Shown here one piece after another: positions 50,805 to 61,295 of a DNA stretch of 64,000 nucleotides. Position 1 is the stretch's first letter; each line of letters starts with the position of its first letter. A model generated the notes under the pieces. It saw only the letters and a list, made by a program, of their open reading frames with translations. It was not told the DNA's origin and did not search any database. This DNA is from Phytoseiulus persimilis (Eukaryota; Arthropoda; Arachnida; Mesostigmata; Phytoseiidae): NCBI GenBank assembly GCA_037576195.1, contig CM075101.1, forward strand, positions 2,046,001 through 2,110,000, read 5' to 3'. Position numbers and translations under genes: made by a program.

Positions 50805-51839
50805 ATGGCTGAATCACATCCGCATGGTGCCTCGCCGACCCGACTCAGTGCGACTGAGTTCATCGCCACCGAAGACGACCTGGAACTCACCCCCGCCGAC
50901 CCCACCGACGACGTCCCGTTCGCGGCACACCACCACCAGGAGGTCCCGCGGTACCGCCAGCAGCAGTACCGAACCTCGCCCTGCGGGGTGCTGGCCGCTC
51001 TGTGGTTCGCCACGTCCGAAGAGTTCCGGACCCTTCCCGCTGTCGACCGTGCCCAGCTGGTGGCCTTCTACTTTAATGAGACGCTAACGCCGGCCCAACA
51101 AGGGATCCTACGCGACACAACCCGTGCCCTGCGGGGCACGGGCTGCCCCGACGCCGCCGTCGGCGCTGTCAATGCGTTGGCGTTGTGCGGACGCCATCTC
51201 CCCTTCCCCTCCGTTACCAACACCAGCCGGTCCCGCCACAGATTCCTCGAGGGAGCGGTGCGCCGCCGGAACGACGCCGCCCGACTAACGAATGAGGAGA
51301 ACGAGGAGCGTGAACGCGTGTACCAGGAACGAGAGCGGCTCATGCGTGAGTCGCGGACCGCCACCACGGCACCCCATCAACCCGAAGCCCTCGCTGCCGC
51401 CCCACCTCGACTCGAGACCGAAGCCCGCTCCGCGGAGATGCGTCTCCGTGCCGCCGCCGAGGCACGCCCTCACCAACACGCTTCCGACACCGCCCCAGCC
51501 GACGCATCAGCCGCCGCCGCCCCAGCAGTCCGTTCGCGGACAACCATTCCGCCACCGACAGCCCCAGCCGCCGCCAACCCAGCAGTTCGTTCGCGGACCC
51601 CCGTTACGCCACCGACAGCCCCAGCCGACACATCAGCCGCCGCCAACCCAGCAGTTCGTTCGCGGACCACCGTTACGCCACCGACAGCCCCAGCCGACGC
51701 ATCAGCCGCCGCCAACCCAGCAGTCCGCTCGCGGACCAGCCTTACGCCACAGGCCGCCCCAGCCGCCCTGCCTGCCGACGGCCCCTACTACAAAGTCCGA
51801 CTCCCGGACGGCACCCTCCGATTGATGCGGCTAGCCTAG
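50805..51839 (+). CDS. Unknown GC-rich antisense gene inside Bel/Pao
   Basis: 344 codons, ATG at 50805 in a good context (caagATGg), stop TAG. The open frame extends to 50745 but only with a non-ATG codon. Residues about 1-50 are acidic. About 50-150 look folded (RTSPCGVLAALWFATSEEFR..., AQLVAFYFNETLTPAQQGIL, DAAVGAVNALALCGRHLPFP). About 160-195 is charged and probably coiled coil (TNEENEERERVYQERERLM). Then comes a Pro/Ala-rich tandem repeat, four units around NPAVRSRT...PPTAPAD, and a conserved-looking end YYKVRLPDGTLRLMRL. The codons are strongly GC-ending, unlike the neighbouring pol. No signal peptide or known motif. It has its own TATA box and AATAAA, so it appears a complete gene carried antisense by the retrotransposon. 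I do not recognise the family; a captured host or viral gene is possible. Confidence 0.7.
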   Translation: MAESHPHGASPTRLSATEFIATEDDLELTPADPTDDVPFAAHHHQEVPRYRQQQYRTSPCGVLAALWFATSEEFRTLPAVDRAQLVAFYFNETLTPAQQGILRDTTRALRGTGCPDAAVGAVNALALCGRHLPFPSVTNTSRSRHRFLEGAVRRRNDAARLTNEENEERERVYQERERLMRESRTATTAPHQPEALAAAPPRLETEARSAEMRLRAAAEARPHQHASDTAPADASAAAAPAVRSRTTIPPPTAPAAANPAVRSRTPVTPPTAPADTSAAANPAVRSRTTVTPPTAPADASAAANPAVRSRTSLTPQAAPAALPADGPYYKVRLPDGTLRLMRLA

Positions 51840-51854
51840 CGTTGGCCCGCTGTT

Positions 51855-51860
51855 AATAAA
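51855..51860 (+). terminator. Poly(A) signal of the antisense gene
   Basis: AATAAA 16 bp after the stop, followed by a T-rich and GT-containing stretch. It lies about 55 bp from the pol stop on the other strand, so the two transcription units converge. Confidence 0.65.
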
Positions 51861-51915
51861 CATCCTTTTTGTACAATCCCACTTGGTCTGCCTACTTCCT
51901 ACCCACTAGATACTT

Positions 51916-52461
51916 TTAATATTGAGCTAGATCGAGTTTGTACAGAAGTTGAATGGGTCTTTTCAAAGTTCTCCCATTGGGCAATCTGACTATGCAAGTT
52001 CGCATCTTACCGTCTCCTCCGCTACCCGCGCATAGAGACTGCACTCTAGCGACCGGCCTGTAGCTTCTTGATGGCGCTGGATCGTCAAGCAGCACTACGT
52101 CTCCGACCTCGATTGATCTGCTACGAATCGGTTTGGATCCTAGGTTGGACTTGAGTTGAAATAGATACTCCCGGCGAAACCTATTCCAGAACGCATTCAG
52201 GATGTTTTGCTGTAATTTCCATCGTTCGGACAAGATTGTGGCTGTCGCCGATTCCGATGTTTCCAAGATCTCGTTCAGCTCCGGCAACGCTGGACCCGTT
52301 GTGTTGCCATACAGCAAATCCGCCGGAGTCACTGGCAAAGGCTCATTCGGATCGTTGCTGACGCATCCCAACGGTCGATCATTCACGATTTTTTCGATAT
52401 CCGTGAGAATTGTTTCGAGCTCTCTGAATGATGGTAAATTCTTCCCTATAACCTTCCGCAA
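51916..52461 (-). pseudogene. Bel/Pao pol C-terminus, shifted frame
   Basis: 181 codons that continue pol after a frame shift at a run of eight T (52465-52472). LRKVIGKNLPSFRELETILTDIEKIVNDRPL is the end of the integrase core; later FWNRFRREYLFQLKS and VGDVVLLDDPAPSRSYRPVARV form the Bel/Pao-specific tail (DUF5641-like). A one-base error in the homopolymer explains the break. Confidence 0.85.
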
Positions 52462-55400
52462 AGGTTTTTTTTATCGTTCCGAAGAGTCTTTCTATCGCCG
52501 CCCCTCGGAAGGATGACGCATTATCCGAAAAGAAGCAAACCACCGTTGGATTCCGATTGTAGAACCTCCTCATTGCCAAAAGAAATTCGTGCGTCGACAG
52601 GTTCTCGACCAGCTCCATTCTGACCGCTCTCGAAACCGAGCAGCAGAACAACATGATGAACGCCGTGGCTTTCTTGCCATTATGATCTTTTATCCAGATC
52701 GGACCTGCCGCGTCCACCCCCGTAGTGCTGAAAGCTGGAACTGTCTCGACCCTGAATTTTGGCAAATCCGGAGTAGACTCCGCAGCTGGCTGAGCTCTGA
52801 ACTTCGCGCACACTTTGCATCGACTGATTGTTTTTTTTGCCGCGCGCCGACCCCGCAGAATCAAAAAGCGCCTTCTGATCCGCTGCATAACACCCGGTAT
52901 GCTGCCCGCATGCATGCACACTTTTTCGTGAGTCCAACGAACGTACAGATCAACCAGAACATCTTCCCCAGGCAGTATTATCGGGTTCGTCGTCTCGAAG
53001 TCAACATTTTTGAGATTGTTCAACCTGGAGCGGCACCTAATCAGGCCCTGCTTGTCCACGAATGGATTGTATTGATGTAGTTGACTTCGCTTCGACAAAT
53101 TCTCGAACCCGGCTTCCAACTCCGCATGGAAGTGCTGGCCTTGAATGTTCCTCAGGATAATTGTCTCGGCGTTGGTGTATTCTTTCGTGGCGATCGACGC
53201 CAGCCACTGCGGTTTCAACTCCCGCCTGAATAACCTCCAGCGCCGCAGATACGCGACGACCCTGACTGTCTTTGCCCACGATGACAAGGGCTTAATGTCG
53301 ATTGGGTCCTGTTTCACCGCGACCGATCCTACGAAACATTGAGACCGTTTCTCGTTCGCGACTTCGAACTCATATTCGCTCGGATTCAAGCTATGATCCT
53401 CCGGTTTCTTGCCGGATTTTAACCATGCTGGGCCGTACAACCGAAAATTCCGAAGCTCATTTGAATCCAGCGCTGAGTTTCTGGAAAGCAAGTCGCAACT
53501 GTTTTCCTCCGACCGCACATAGCTCCATTGACTCGACTCGGACGACGCTTGAATTTCCTTCACCCGATTTTCGACAAACGCCTTCCATCTTTCTGGCTTG
53601 TCGCGAATCCAAGCTAGCACGCATGCATTGTCGCACCAGTAATTGATCGACGCGAACGGCAAGTCGACTCCCTGGGTGATCTTTTTTGCGATCCTTACCG
53701 CCAAGACCGAGCCCATTAATTCCAGCCTGTGGATTGACCAATTCCCCTTCAACGGAGCCACTCGCCCTTTCGCCATAATCAACGAGACCGTGATCTGATT
53801 TCGATTCGAAACATCCCTCGCGTATGCCACGCATCCATAGCCTGTGAGGCTCGCATCGCAAAACACGTGCAACTCCCGCACCGCAGTGCCTCGGCTACCT
53901 TTCGCCGCTAGAAAGTCCCTCGCTACTCTAATGTGCTTGATATTTTCGAGCCTGCGCGTGACATCTCTGTACTGCTCGAGATCTTCCCCAGCCAGAACCT
54001 GGTTCCAATCTAGCTTCTTCTGCCAATGATGCTGAAGTAAACACTTCATACCCAACGAGATCGGCGCCACGATTCCCAACGGATCGAAAACCTGGCTAGC
54101 TCCCTTGAGTAGAGATCGTTTCGTTGGAACGCTTGTTTCGAAAAACGCGATCGTCTTTGAGACATCTATGTGCATCGTGTCTTCTTTCTGATTCCATCTC
54201 ACACCGAGAAACTTGAAATTTTCGTCGTCGAACGTGACTGTAGCATCAGGGTATCGATGTCGTATGAATCTACCCAACTCCGCAGAGTTCGTCGACCATT
54301 TTTTCAACGGAAAGCAGCCTGCCTTGAACGACTCGTGTAAGATTTCAACAGCTTTCCCTCCGCTCCCGGCGTTGTCTGCGCGTGCGATCAAATCATCTAC
54401 ATAGAAATACTTTTTCACGAACTCGAGTAACTCCTTGTCCTGCGGCCGATTCCTGATTTCATTCTCCAAATGGAGCCTGATGCCTGCACAGTGCTGGTAA
54501 GGCGCACTGACCAGCCCGAAAGATAACCTACACGATTGCATTTCCCTGAGTGGGGCTCTTGGATTCTTACTTATGCCTATCGGCCACAAGAATTTCAGAA
54601 ACTTCCTATGCTCCGGAGTTATCTCGAACTGAAGGTATGCTTTCTCTATGTCAGCTGTGATCGCAATCGGAAGCTGCCGGAATTGGAGTATGACTGAAAC
54701 AATGTCCGCGATGAGATTCTCGCCTTGATACAACACGTCGTTCAAGCCAGCTTCGTTCCTCGAACGTGCACTTGCATCGTTCACCACTCTGACTTTCATC
54801 TTGGCTTCCGCCGAAGCTTGTTTTTTTATTACCGCGAGCAACGGTAAATAATGGCATTGTTCCCCCGGTTTTGGAGAATCCGCAAGCTCAATGAAACCCT
54901 GATCCAACAGGTCCACCATTTCGGCATCAACTGCCTCTAAGAGCGCTTGATTCTTTTTCGTCTGAGCCAAAAAACTCTTCAGACGCCGCAGCGTCAGCTC
55001 CCGGTTGTCTCCCAACGTATCTTTGTTCGGTTTGAACGGCAAATGAATAATATACCTCCCATCGGGTTTTCTCTGAGTAGTTGTACGAACGAATTCCGTC
55101 AACTCTTCATTAGGCACTTCATCATTTTCCTTGAAATACGGTTCGATCCCGAGGACCTCCGTATTCCACAGGAACGAGATGTCCTCTGGATCATATTTCG
55201 AACGAACTGTCGCCGCGAGAGACACCGTCGCGCTGCCGCCTCGCCGGCTTTCCGCTCTGCCGTTCCATGCCTTTCTCTTTTGTTGGATCACTTTCACGAG
55301 AGCTGGGCTCAATTTAATTTCCTGATGTTGGCCCGTTCCGCATAGAAAATACCCGAGCAGGGTTTCGATCGCAACGAATCCCCCTACCTTTTTGGTGTTC

Positions 55401-55759
55401 GTTCCCACAATGGGATATAAGTAGTCTACCCCGACCAACATACAGATCTCTGCCGACCACGCTCCCTCATTACGATCCGCAATCGGCTCTAAGTTTCCCG
55501 TGAAGTTAGCCTCCGGAAAAGTACCCTCCACCACGTTCGGCAACGCTGTCGCGTAAATGACCATGTGGTTGTCCGAGAATCTACTCTTCAGCGTGATCTC
55601 TACGATCCTCCCTTTGCACTTCTTAGGGTGCGCCTGACCTGCTGACTGCAGATAGAAGTTTTCGGAGCCAACCTGCTTCGCTCCCAACAAATTCGCAAAC
55701 CTGTTGGAGATGAGAGTTTTCTGAGACCCCGGATCCAGAACGATTCTACCTACTGCCAC
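52462..55759 (-). CDS. Bel/Pao pol: protease, RT, RNase H, integrase
   Basis: Long open frame (to 55759). Protease VLDPGSQKTLIS near the start, with YLYPIVGT and LLGYFLCG after it. RT: KVRVVNDASARS, ITADIEKAYLQFEI, KYFYVDDLIARAD near 54390 (intact YVDD). RNase H: ELHVFCDASLTGYGC, NYWCDNACVLAWI. Integrase zinc domain HEKVCMHAGSIPGV...CKVCAKF, core TTGVDAAGPI (first Asp) and VCFFSDNASSF (second Asp). Then FRG joins directly to AAIERLFGTIKK, so only 9 residues separate the second Asp from the Glu instead of about 35: an internal deletion. RT looks functional; integrase does not. Confidence 0.9.
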
Positions 55760-56039
55760 GCATTCGTCCGAAACTACATACCTCGACGTAACCCGTAGGC
55801 AATCTCTTCTCTGAAATGTTTGTGATCTTTATAGAATTCACGCTGGTAACGTCCGCTCGACTTCCCGCTGGCGCCGCTGCCGCAACCCCAGCCGGCATCA
55901 CGCAGAGTAACTTATGGTGGCCCTTGCCACACTTCGCGCAACCCTTTGCCTTGCATTTATCGACTCTGTGGTTCCGATCCAGACATTTGAAACAAGCATT
56001 CTTTGTCGTCGCGCACTTTCTCCGCTCTTCCGGAGACAT
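55746..56039 (-). pseudogene. Bel/Pao gag zinc-knuckle region (shifted frame)
   Basis: Reads CFKCLDRNHRVDKC and CAKCGKGHHKLLC, two nucleocapsid knuckles. It lies in a different frame from both the gag before it and the pol after it, so two frame shifts flank it (near 56130 and 55775). Confidence 0.8.
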
Positions 56040-56599
56040 CGGCTTCCTACAGTTACCACTAATATGCTATCCTGAGCAAAAGATACACGAATGATCCGCG
56101 TCGAAGACGCAGTGACCGCAAAAGCATGCTGATTGCTTATTGAACCTGTTGGCCCCGCAGGGCTGAACCTGGGCTTGGTCTTTCGGCTGAACTGACTTTG
56201 CTGTGATGGCATTCTAGGTGACGCATCAATCCTAGCTCTTCCCATTCCGTTGCTCGGAACAGGACTCGAGTGTGTTCTGAACACAGACGGTGACAACTTC
56301 CTCACTTGAAACTGTTCAGCTTCCAGAAAGTCCAGCAGTTCTTTTAACCTACAACTTCTCTCATCCTCATCTTGCCAACCTACTGCGTCATCAAATCTCC
56401 GCCTACGATCATACGGCAACTCTTTCATAATTATTCTAGTAGGGAAGGGGGACAGACCTTCATGGCTGTATCCAAGTGCGATGAGAGACTGGATACTCTG
56501 TGTGACATCCGTCACGAATTTCACGAAATTCGCGCCGTCGTTGAGGCTTCTTCTGTTGCACGCTTCCACCACGTTATCGACTAGACGGTCCTCTGCCAC
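55898..56599 (-). pseudogene. Bel/Pao gag, middle part
   Basis: Same frame as the gag start at 57322, separated only by the TAG at 56642-56644. It has VTDVTQSIQSLIALGYSHEG and FPTRIIMKELPYDRRRRF, typical of the DUF1759 capsid end. The real frame is left near 56130; the rest of this ORF is out of frame. Confidence 0.75.
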
Positions 56600-56641
56600 C
56601 GCAGTCTGCCCGAAGAGTTTGTAGACTGTGTTCCGTGCTAT

Positions 56642-57322
56642 TTAGTAGTTGTCGCAATTCAGCTCCAGACTGGCAATGCAGCTGGCCACGTCTCTTCCAA
56701 TGGTCTCCTTCAGCAGATGAAACTTCTCGAGAGGATCGATGTCGGTTGAGTCTACGTACAGGCGGAACGCATTCTGCCAGTTCTTGAATTTTACCGGATC
56801 TCCGTCGAACTTCGGAACCCTTCTGATCACCTCGTCCCAGGAGGTGCGTAGAAACGTGGGCGTTTTCGGAACCTCCGGTCGTCTCGTGTCCGAGATTTGA
56901 GGTTCGACGATTGAGCTCTGATGCTGGATCGACATCGAGTTTCCTCGTGATCTTTCGTCCAGATAGGCTCCTGGATCGTTTTGCCGCAGGAATTGTTCCA
57001 CGTCCAGTTCCATGTCGACCACTTTTGCCTCGTAGTCAAAATGCTTGGTTACCTCGGCCTCTGTTTGATCTGATGTCCATACCCCGGATTCCATTGCAGC
57101 TTCGATCGCCGCCGAAAGCCGGGCTGCCTGCTTCTGCAACGACACCATCGCCGCGCGCACGCTCGCGATGGTTCTTTCCGATGCATCACCTGCCAATGCT
57201 TCTCGCACTTTCGTGCACGCCCTGGTAACCAACTGCCTCGCCAAAGACAATTTCTGTCGAAGTGGCACCATTCCTGTACCTTCGGATGACAACTCCGCTC
57301 GAGCCTCTTGTTTGCTGGCCAT
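56642..57322 (-). pseudogene. Bel/Pao gag, N-terminal part
   Basis: 226 codons from the ATG at 57320-57322, 117 bp after the LTR. It has a helical N-terminal region and the DUF1759 landmark VPKFDGDPVKFKNWQNAFRL, then PLEKFHLLKETIGRDVASCI. Ends at TAG 56642; gag continues in frame beyond, so this is one nonsense change rather than the true end. Confidence 0.85.
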
Positions 57323-57439
57323 GTCGAGAGGGGAAACACCGCAGTGTCGGTTTCAAACCGCTTGACTTAAGTTGATGACTCAGCACCACGTGTCGCGTGC
57401 CGGCGTGCGTGGGTTCTTCTTTTACAATTCTGACACCAC

Positions 57440-57838
57440 TGTTGCCAAACCCGCTCGGGATCCTTGAGGAAAGACACTGGTTGTTGGTCTACTGGCCGCA
57501 GCCGCCTGTCCGGACTCTGCAAAGCGAACTTGGTTAGAGATTTGCAAGCGTTTCGCTCGCACCGTGTGCGTGTCGCTCACGGTCGGGTTGCAACTTGAGT
57601 GTTGTCGGCTGTTCGCAGACAGTCGACCACACCGCAGTGATGTTCGCTTCACGGAGCCGACGTGCAACGTTGGCTTGTTTATTTCGGATGGACAGATACT
57701 CTCGGCCCTCTATCCACTGGCCGTAATAATACTCTAGTAGCGTTTCTGGAACGCTAAAGACTCTGAGCTCCAGAGCGGTGCTCTGGAGCTTGCCGAAACT
57801 CCACGGTCTCCGGAGAGACCTTGGAAGATTCCGCAACA
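57440..57838 (-). repeat. 5' LTR of the Bel/Pao element
   Basis: Element-strand start TGTTGCGG, end GGTTTGGCAACA, followed by G and the PBS TGGTGTCAGAA (57428-57438). Confidence 0.92.
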
Positions 57839-57843
57839 CTCAC

Positions 57844-58052
57844 CCAGCTCCTCAGGAACCAGTCGCTCAGCAAATAATATGGCGCAACAACATCAACTCA
57901 CGGTTCAAGCCGTTCCAGTCAGGCGTTCCGAACGGGTCAACAAAGGTGTCCGTCCGGCTGAATATGGATGCTAAAAGTTAGGTCTCCTTATGATGTAATA
58001 TTGTGATATGTTGTGCCTCTAAAGGATCTAAAAAACTTCACAGGGGGAAAGT
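57844..58052 (+). pseudogene. End of the split Gypsy pol, with polypurine tract
   Basis: Continues the Gypsy tail cut at 49925. After a one-base shift it reads VPVRRSERVNKGVRPAEYG, a common Gypsy pol ending. CAGGGGGAAAG (near 58041-58051), directly before the 3' LTR, is the polypurine tract. Confidence 0.8.
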
Positions 58053-58240
58053 TGTCACGATCTCGATTTGAGCAGCGGGGCATTGTATGATATTGTGATC
58101 CCAACTTCCAGAGCACTCGCTCGCTTATACCATCGACTGCTAGAATGAACAGAGTTCAGTTCGTTTCGTGGTCAACTACCGTCAGCGTACTCTATTGCAA
58201 CCTCCGGTCTTTCGAGCGTGATTCATTCACAAACATAATA
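58053..58240 (+). repeat. 3' LTR of the split Gypsy element
   Basis: Partner of 45778-45988, ends CATAATA, followed by CTGCG. Confidence 0.88.
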
Positions 58241-58245
58241 CTGCG

Positions 58246-58590
58246 CCTCCTGGGAGCGGGAATTGAAATTAGGGGCCCAGAACTTTTGCATCCACCCAAT
58301 ATTATCGTGTGCTAAAACGTCTGCGGCGCATTCGTAGAGCGCCGCTGAGGGGGGGGGGGGGTGACGATCACAGTCCCGGAGCAGGCTGATGGACGCATTC
58401 TCTTGGGAGGGAGAGAGAGCGCGCCAGCTATGATTTCCGACGGTTCTGTAGTACGGACCGGCCAAGCACCTTCGGGGCAGGCAGAGTACTTCGGCTAAGC
58501 GCCTACGGGCCCGGCGAAGTACTTTCAACACGCACTGTCCACGGTGAGCGCCTTCTGAGCTTCTATAGTGCTGAGCATAATGCGCTCGTT
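58246..58590. other. Unassigned interval
   Basis: Nothing recognised except a run of ten G near 58351-58361 and the repeated phrase GGCxGAGTACTT (58480 and 58513). Confidence 0.4.
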
Positions 58591-58605
58591 CTAACGACCG
58601 CTAGC

Positions 58606-59580
58606 TCGCTCCAGCTGCTTGACGAAGCTGTGATGATGCACGCCTACAAAGTTGTTCCCAGAAATTTGTGTTCGCAGTTATTCACCATCCATGCGAACTG
58701 GCAGGGTCACGTCGGGATGGTGGCTTGTGCTCTCATGAATTCCGCGTCGGCCCCTGCCTACAGGTGGGTGTTCGGGTGTTTGAAAGCAGCCAGTCCAGGT
58801 TTGGCTGTTCAGCAGGTCATGAGTTATTGGGATAGTTCGATCAGGGCCGCAGCCCAATCGGAATTCCCTCATGCTCTAGAACGAGGCTGTCTGTTCCATT
58901 ACGCGCAAAGCGTAATTCGAATGGCCAGGTCTCCTATAATCGGTTTGGCTGCGGAGCCTCGTGGTCCGGGGGAAGTACTGTAACACGTTCTGGGCTTCTG
59001 TGCTCTGCCCCTCCTGCCTTCCGCCCAAATCAGGCCTGCCTTCGAAGACTGTGCAGCTGCGGCGGCGGAACTTGCGCATCCGCAACTCGAGAGACTCGCG
59101 AACTACAAGCGTACCTTTTGGTTAACTCGGGTCGGGCCCGACGATCTCTCAGTCTACAGGATAATCCCACGCCCAAAAAACGCCGTGGAATCGAACAACG
59201 CTGCAGTGCGACGCCGTTTGGGTACACACGCCGCAGTTTGAAATTTGATTTCAGTGATCCTGGAGATGGCGGCAGACATAATCATCGACCAGAAGATCCA
59301 TCGCGGCGGGACCATGCACATCAGATCGAGGCCGAGTCGGACAACAAGACTCAACGAACTCAACAGTTCGCAGTCTTGGAATTTATTGGATGCCGAGGAA
59401 ATCTCTCCACTACAATTTATTAATAGGGTTAAGTTCAGAGTTGGAGCCTCCTTCGCGCGTCACGGACTCTTCCAAATCACGGATGACGACGCCGGTATTG
59501 GGAACCCCGAAGATCCCGTGAGTCAAGCACCTGATGATTCGGACATACCGGAGGAGGAGCCCGAGCCTCCTGCAGTATAA
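58606..59580 (+). pseudogene. MULE transposase, intron-less copy
   Basis: One frame from about 58606 to 59238 holds MHAYKVVPRNLCSQ (the first catalytic Asp is replaced), IHANWQGHVGMVACALMN read straight across the position of the intron in the other copies, SYWDSSIRAAAQ (GD of the second motif changed), CLFHYAQSV and KNAVESNNAAVRRR (Glu region). Stops at 58981-58983 (TAA) and near 59238 (TGA) break it. Another frame, 59245-59580, gives the C-terminal block ISPLQFINRVKFRVG and an acidic end. Inactive. Confidence 0.75.
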
Positions 59581-59764
59581 GCAGACAGCGAAGAGGAACA
59601 CGCATTCCGGACTTGGAGCACTGGCTCGTGGAAAACGATCACGTGTACGAAGGATTCCCTGGCGACCATTCCTACGCAGCTCGACCTCTTTGAATCTGCA
59701 GTTTTCCATGAATTTCTAGGTCTCGCAGGTCTCATATCCAGATTAGCGTTCAATGTTTTTGTTT

Positions 59765-59995
59765 TTCAGAGTTCATGGGCTGGGTAGCATATTTTATCGA
59801 TTGTGGGTCCCTTTCACAGACTCGCAGCCAATTTCTTCGTTTACCAGGGTCCAGAGGTTGTGGAGAATCATTTACCATTCGCGGGTCCCTCTTACAGACA
59901 GGCGGTCAATTTTTGAATTTCAGAGTTCACGGGTTGGGAGCATGCTTTATCGCTCGCGGGTTCTTCTTACAGACCAGCGGGGAATGTTTGCTGCG
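59765..59995 (+). repeat. Three tandem units of about 80 bp
   Basis: Units begin near 59768 (cagagttcatgggctggg), 59846 (accagggtccagaggttg) and 59930 (cagagttcacgggttggg). Each goes on to a TTTA, GCGGGTCCCT-like and CTTACAGAC block. About 70% alike. Function unknown. Confidence 0.7.
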
Positions 59996-59999
59996 GGAA

Positions 60000-61286
60000 A
60001 TTTATACATCATCCAAAAATGAAATCATCGAACTATGGAAGGTGCACTCTACAGACTCGAATCCAATGTTTCCCTCCACGGTCAGTTTGTTCCGCCGGGG
60101 TCCACTACTCTGCATATCCTGATTCTATGTCTTCAACTGTCTTCATCTTTACTCTAATCTCTAACTCTCTATCAAGTCAAAATGCAACACTCAAGAGGAA
60201 AGCTCCACGAGAAACTCATTTCGAGCAATGATGAAGAACATGCAATGATGTTCTTACACCTAGCTGAGCCATCTCAGCGGTGGGGTGCAGCCATCTGTCC
60301 TGAGCAGAGAAATTCGAGGCGCTCTGAAGCTGCCTTTTCCGTATGATCTGAAATCCGAACTGAGCATGGAGAAAGAAAGCTTCTGCCCCTGATAGAAATG
60401 CCTTCCAGTGACCGCGATATAGATCATTTCCATCCGGCGGACTGAGTTATAATTCGAGCTGACATGAAATAGGGAGATCACTCTCTACCTGCAGTTTCCG
60501 TCAAGCATGTCGCTCCCACAATTTCGAAGTCCGAGTACGAATGTTTCTCTTCCTATTCTATTCAGGATAGACCGAACTCGATGAAAATTGTTAGACTTCG
60601 CCAATTTTTGAAGTACAAATGCTGTTCCCAGCGTTCCGTTCACAACACGGTCGACTCCGGCGTCCATTAAGTGAGGACAATCTCCAAGAAACGATCCAGG
60701 TCTTCGAGTTGTCTTGGCGCTCGCTGACGGAATGTTCACGTTCGAAAGGACTCCTGTACTCTTTACTCCAGATATTCCATGAATCCCATTCGACAAAAAG
60801 TCCGCGTGGGCCAGACTCAGAGTCCAGGCTGATGGACGCTTAGCGGCGAGCGGCCGGTTCTCATTGAGGGGAGCTTGGTTGTATTCCTCGCCTACAACGA
60901 TGAGGCAGCTCTCGGCGCGCGTTTCTCCCGACGTCACGGCTTTCACACTCGAATGCAACCGAGATGCAGCAAATTCGCAGGCGGGGCGAATCGAGTGTCT
61001 GAAACGGGGCCTAAACTTCCAAGTTTCTCAGTATTCCGTCGGATTCGGGTCTCCAAGGGATTTAGCGGTGTAGAAAGTCTCCGAAACATGGGACGGATGC
61101 ATCCAATGTCCATTTGCGGCCCACGGATGAATTTCGTCCTCGTCACTTGACTCCCGGTATGAACATCATGGCAAAACTCGGCGAATGAGTGGGTGTTTCA
61201 CAGAACCCTCCGAAATTCGGATTCAGCGCGCTCAGTTTCCGTCTGCAGGAATGCATTCATTAGCTGATCGCCGGGACTGTGATACG
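60000..61286. other. Unassigned interval
   Basis: No gene recognised. A minus-strand frame at 60485-60958 (157 codons) has no motif and may be chance. Confidence 0.3.
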
Positions 61287-61295
61287 GACCCTGAG

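Larger units (their letters stand above)
49926..57838 (-). mobile_element. Bel/Pao LTR retrotransposon with an antisense gene
   Basis: 7,913 bp, minus orientation: LTRs of 403 bp (49926-50328, 3' LTR) and 399 bp (57440-57838, 5' LTR), perfect duplication CTCAC (49921-49925, 57839-57843). LTRs show about 5 substitutions and one 4-bp indel, so it is young. PBS TGGTGTCAGAA lies one base inside the 5' LTR. Gag and pol are nearly whole but have a gag stop, frame shifts and an integrase deletion. Between pol and 3' LTR is a 1.6-kb region holding a gene on the other strand. No good polypurine tract is seen before the 3' LTR. Confidence 0.92.
45778..58240 (+). mobile_element. Ty3/Gypsy element split by a Bel/Pao insertion
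   Basis: 5' LTR at 45778-45988 and 3' LTR at 58053-58240, flanked by the perfect duplication CTGCG (45773-45777, 58241-58245). That duplication shows the two LTRs, 12 kb apart, come from one insertion. PBS at 45991, polypurine tract before the 3' LTR. The 7.9-kb Bel/Pao element at 49926-57838 lies in its 3' coding region. Without it the element is about 4.5 kb. LTRs differ by about 12 substitutions in 187 aligned positions plus an indel of about 23 bp, so it is older than the Bel/Pao element. Pol is broken by many shifts. Confidence 0.9.

Noticed and set aside
51292-51825. Second plus-strand frame inside the antisense gene (177 codons)
   Set aside because: GC-rich repeats keep several frames open. 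The main frame has the ATG, better residue balance and a conserved-looking end.
60485-60958. 157-codon minus-strand ORF
   Set aside because: No recognisable domain, and length is within chance for this GC content.
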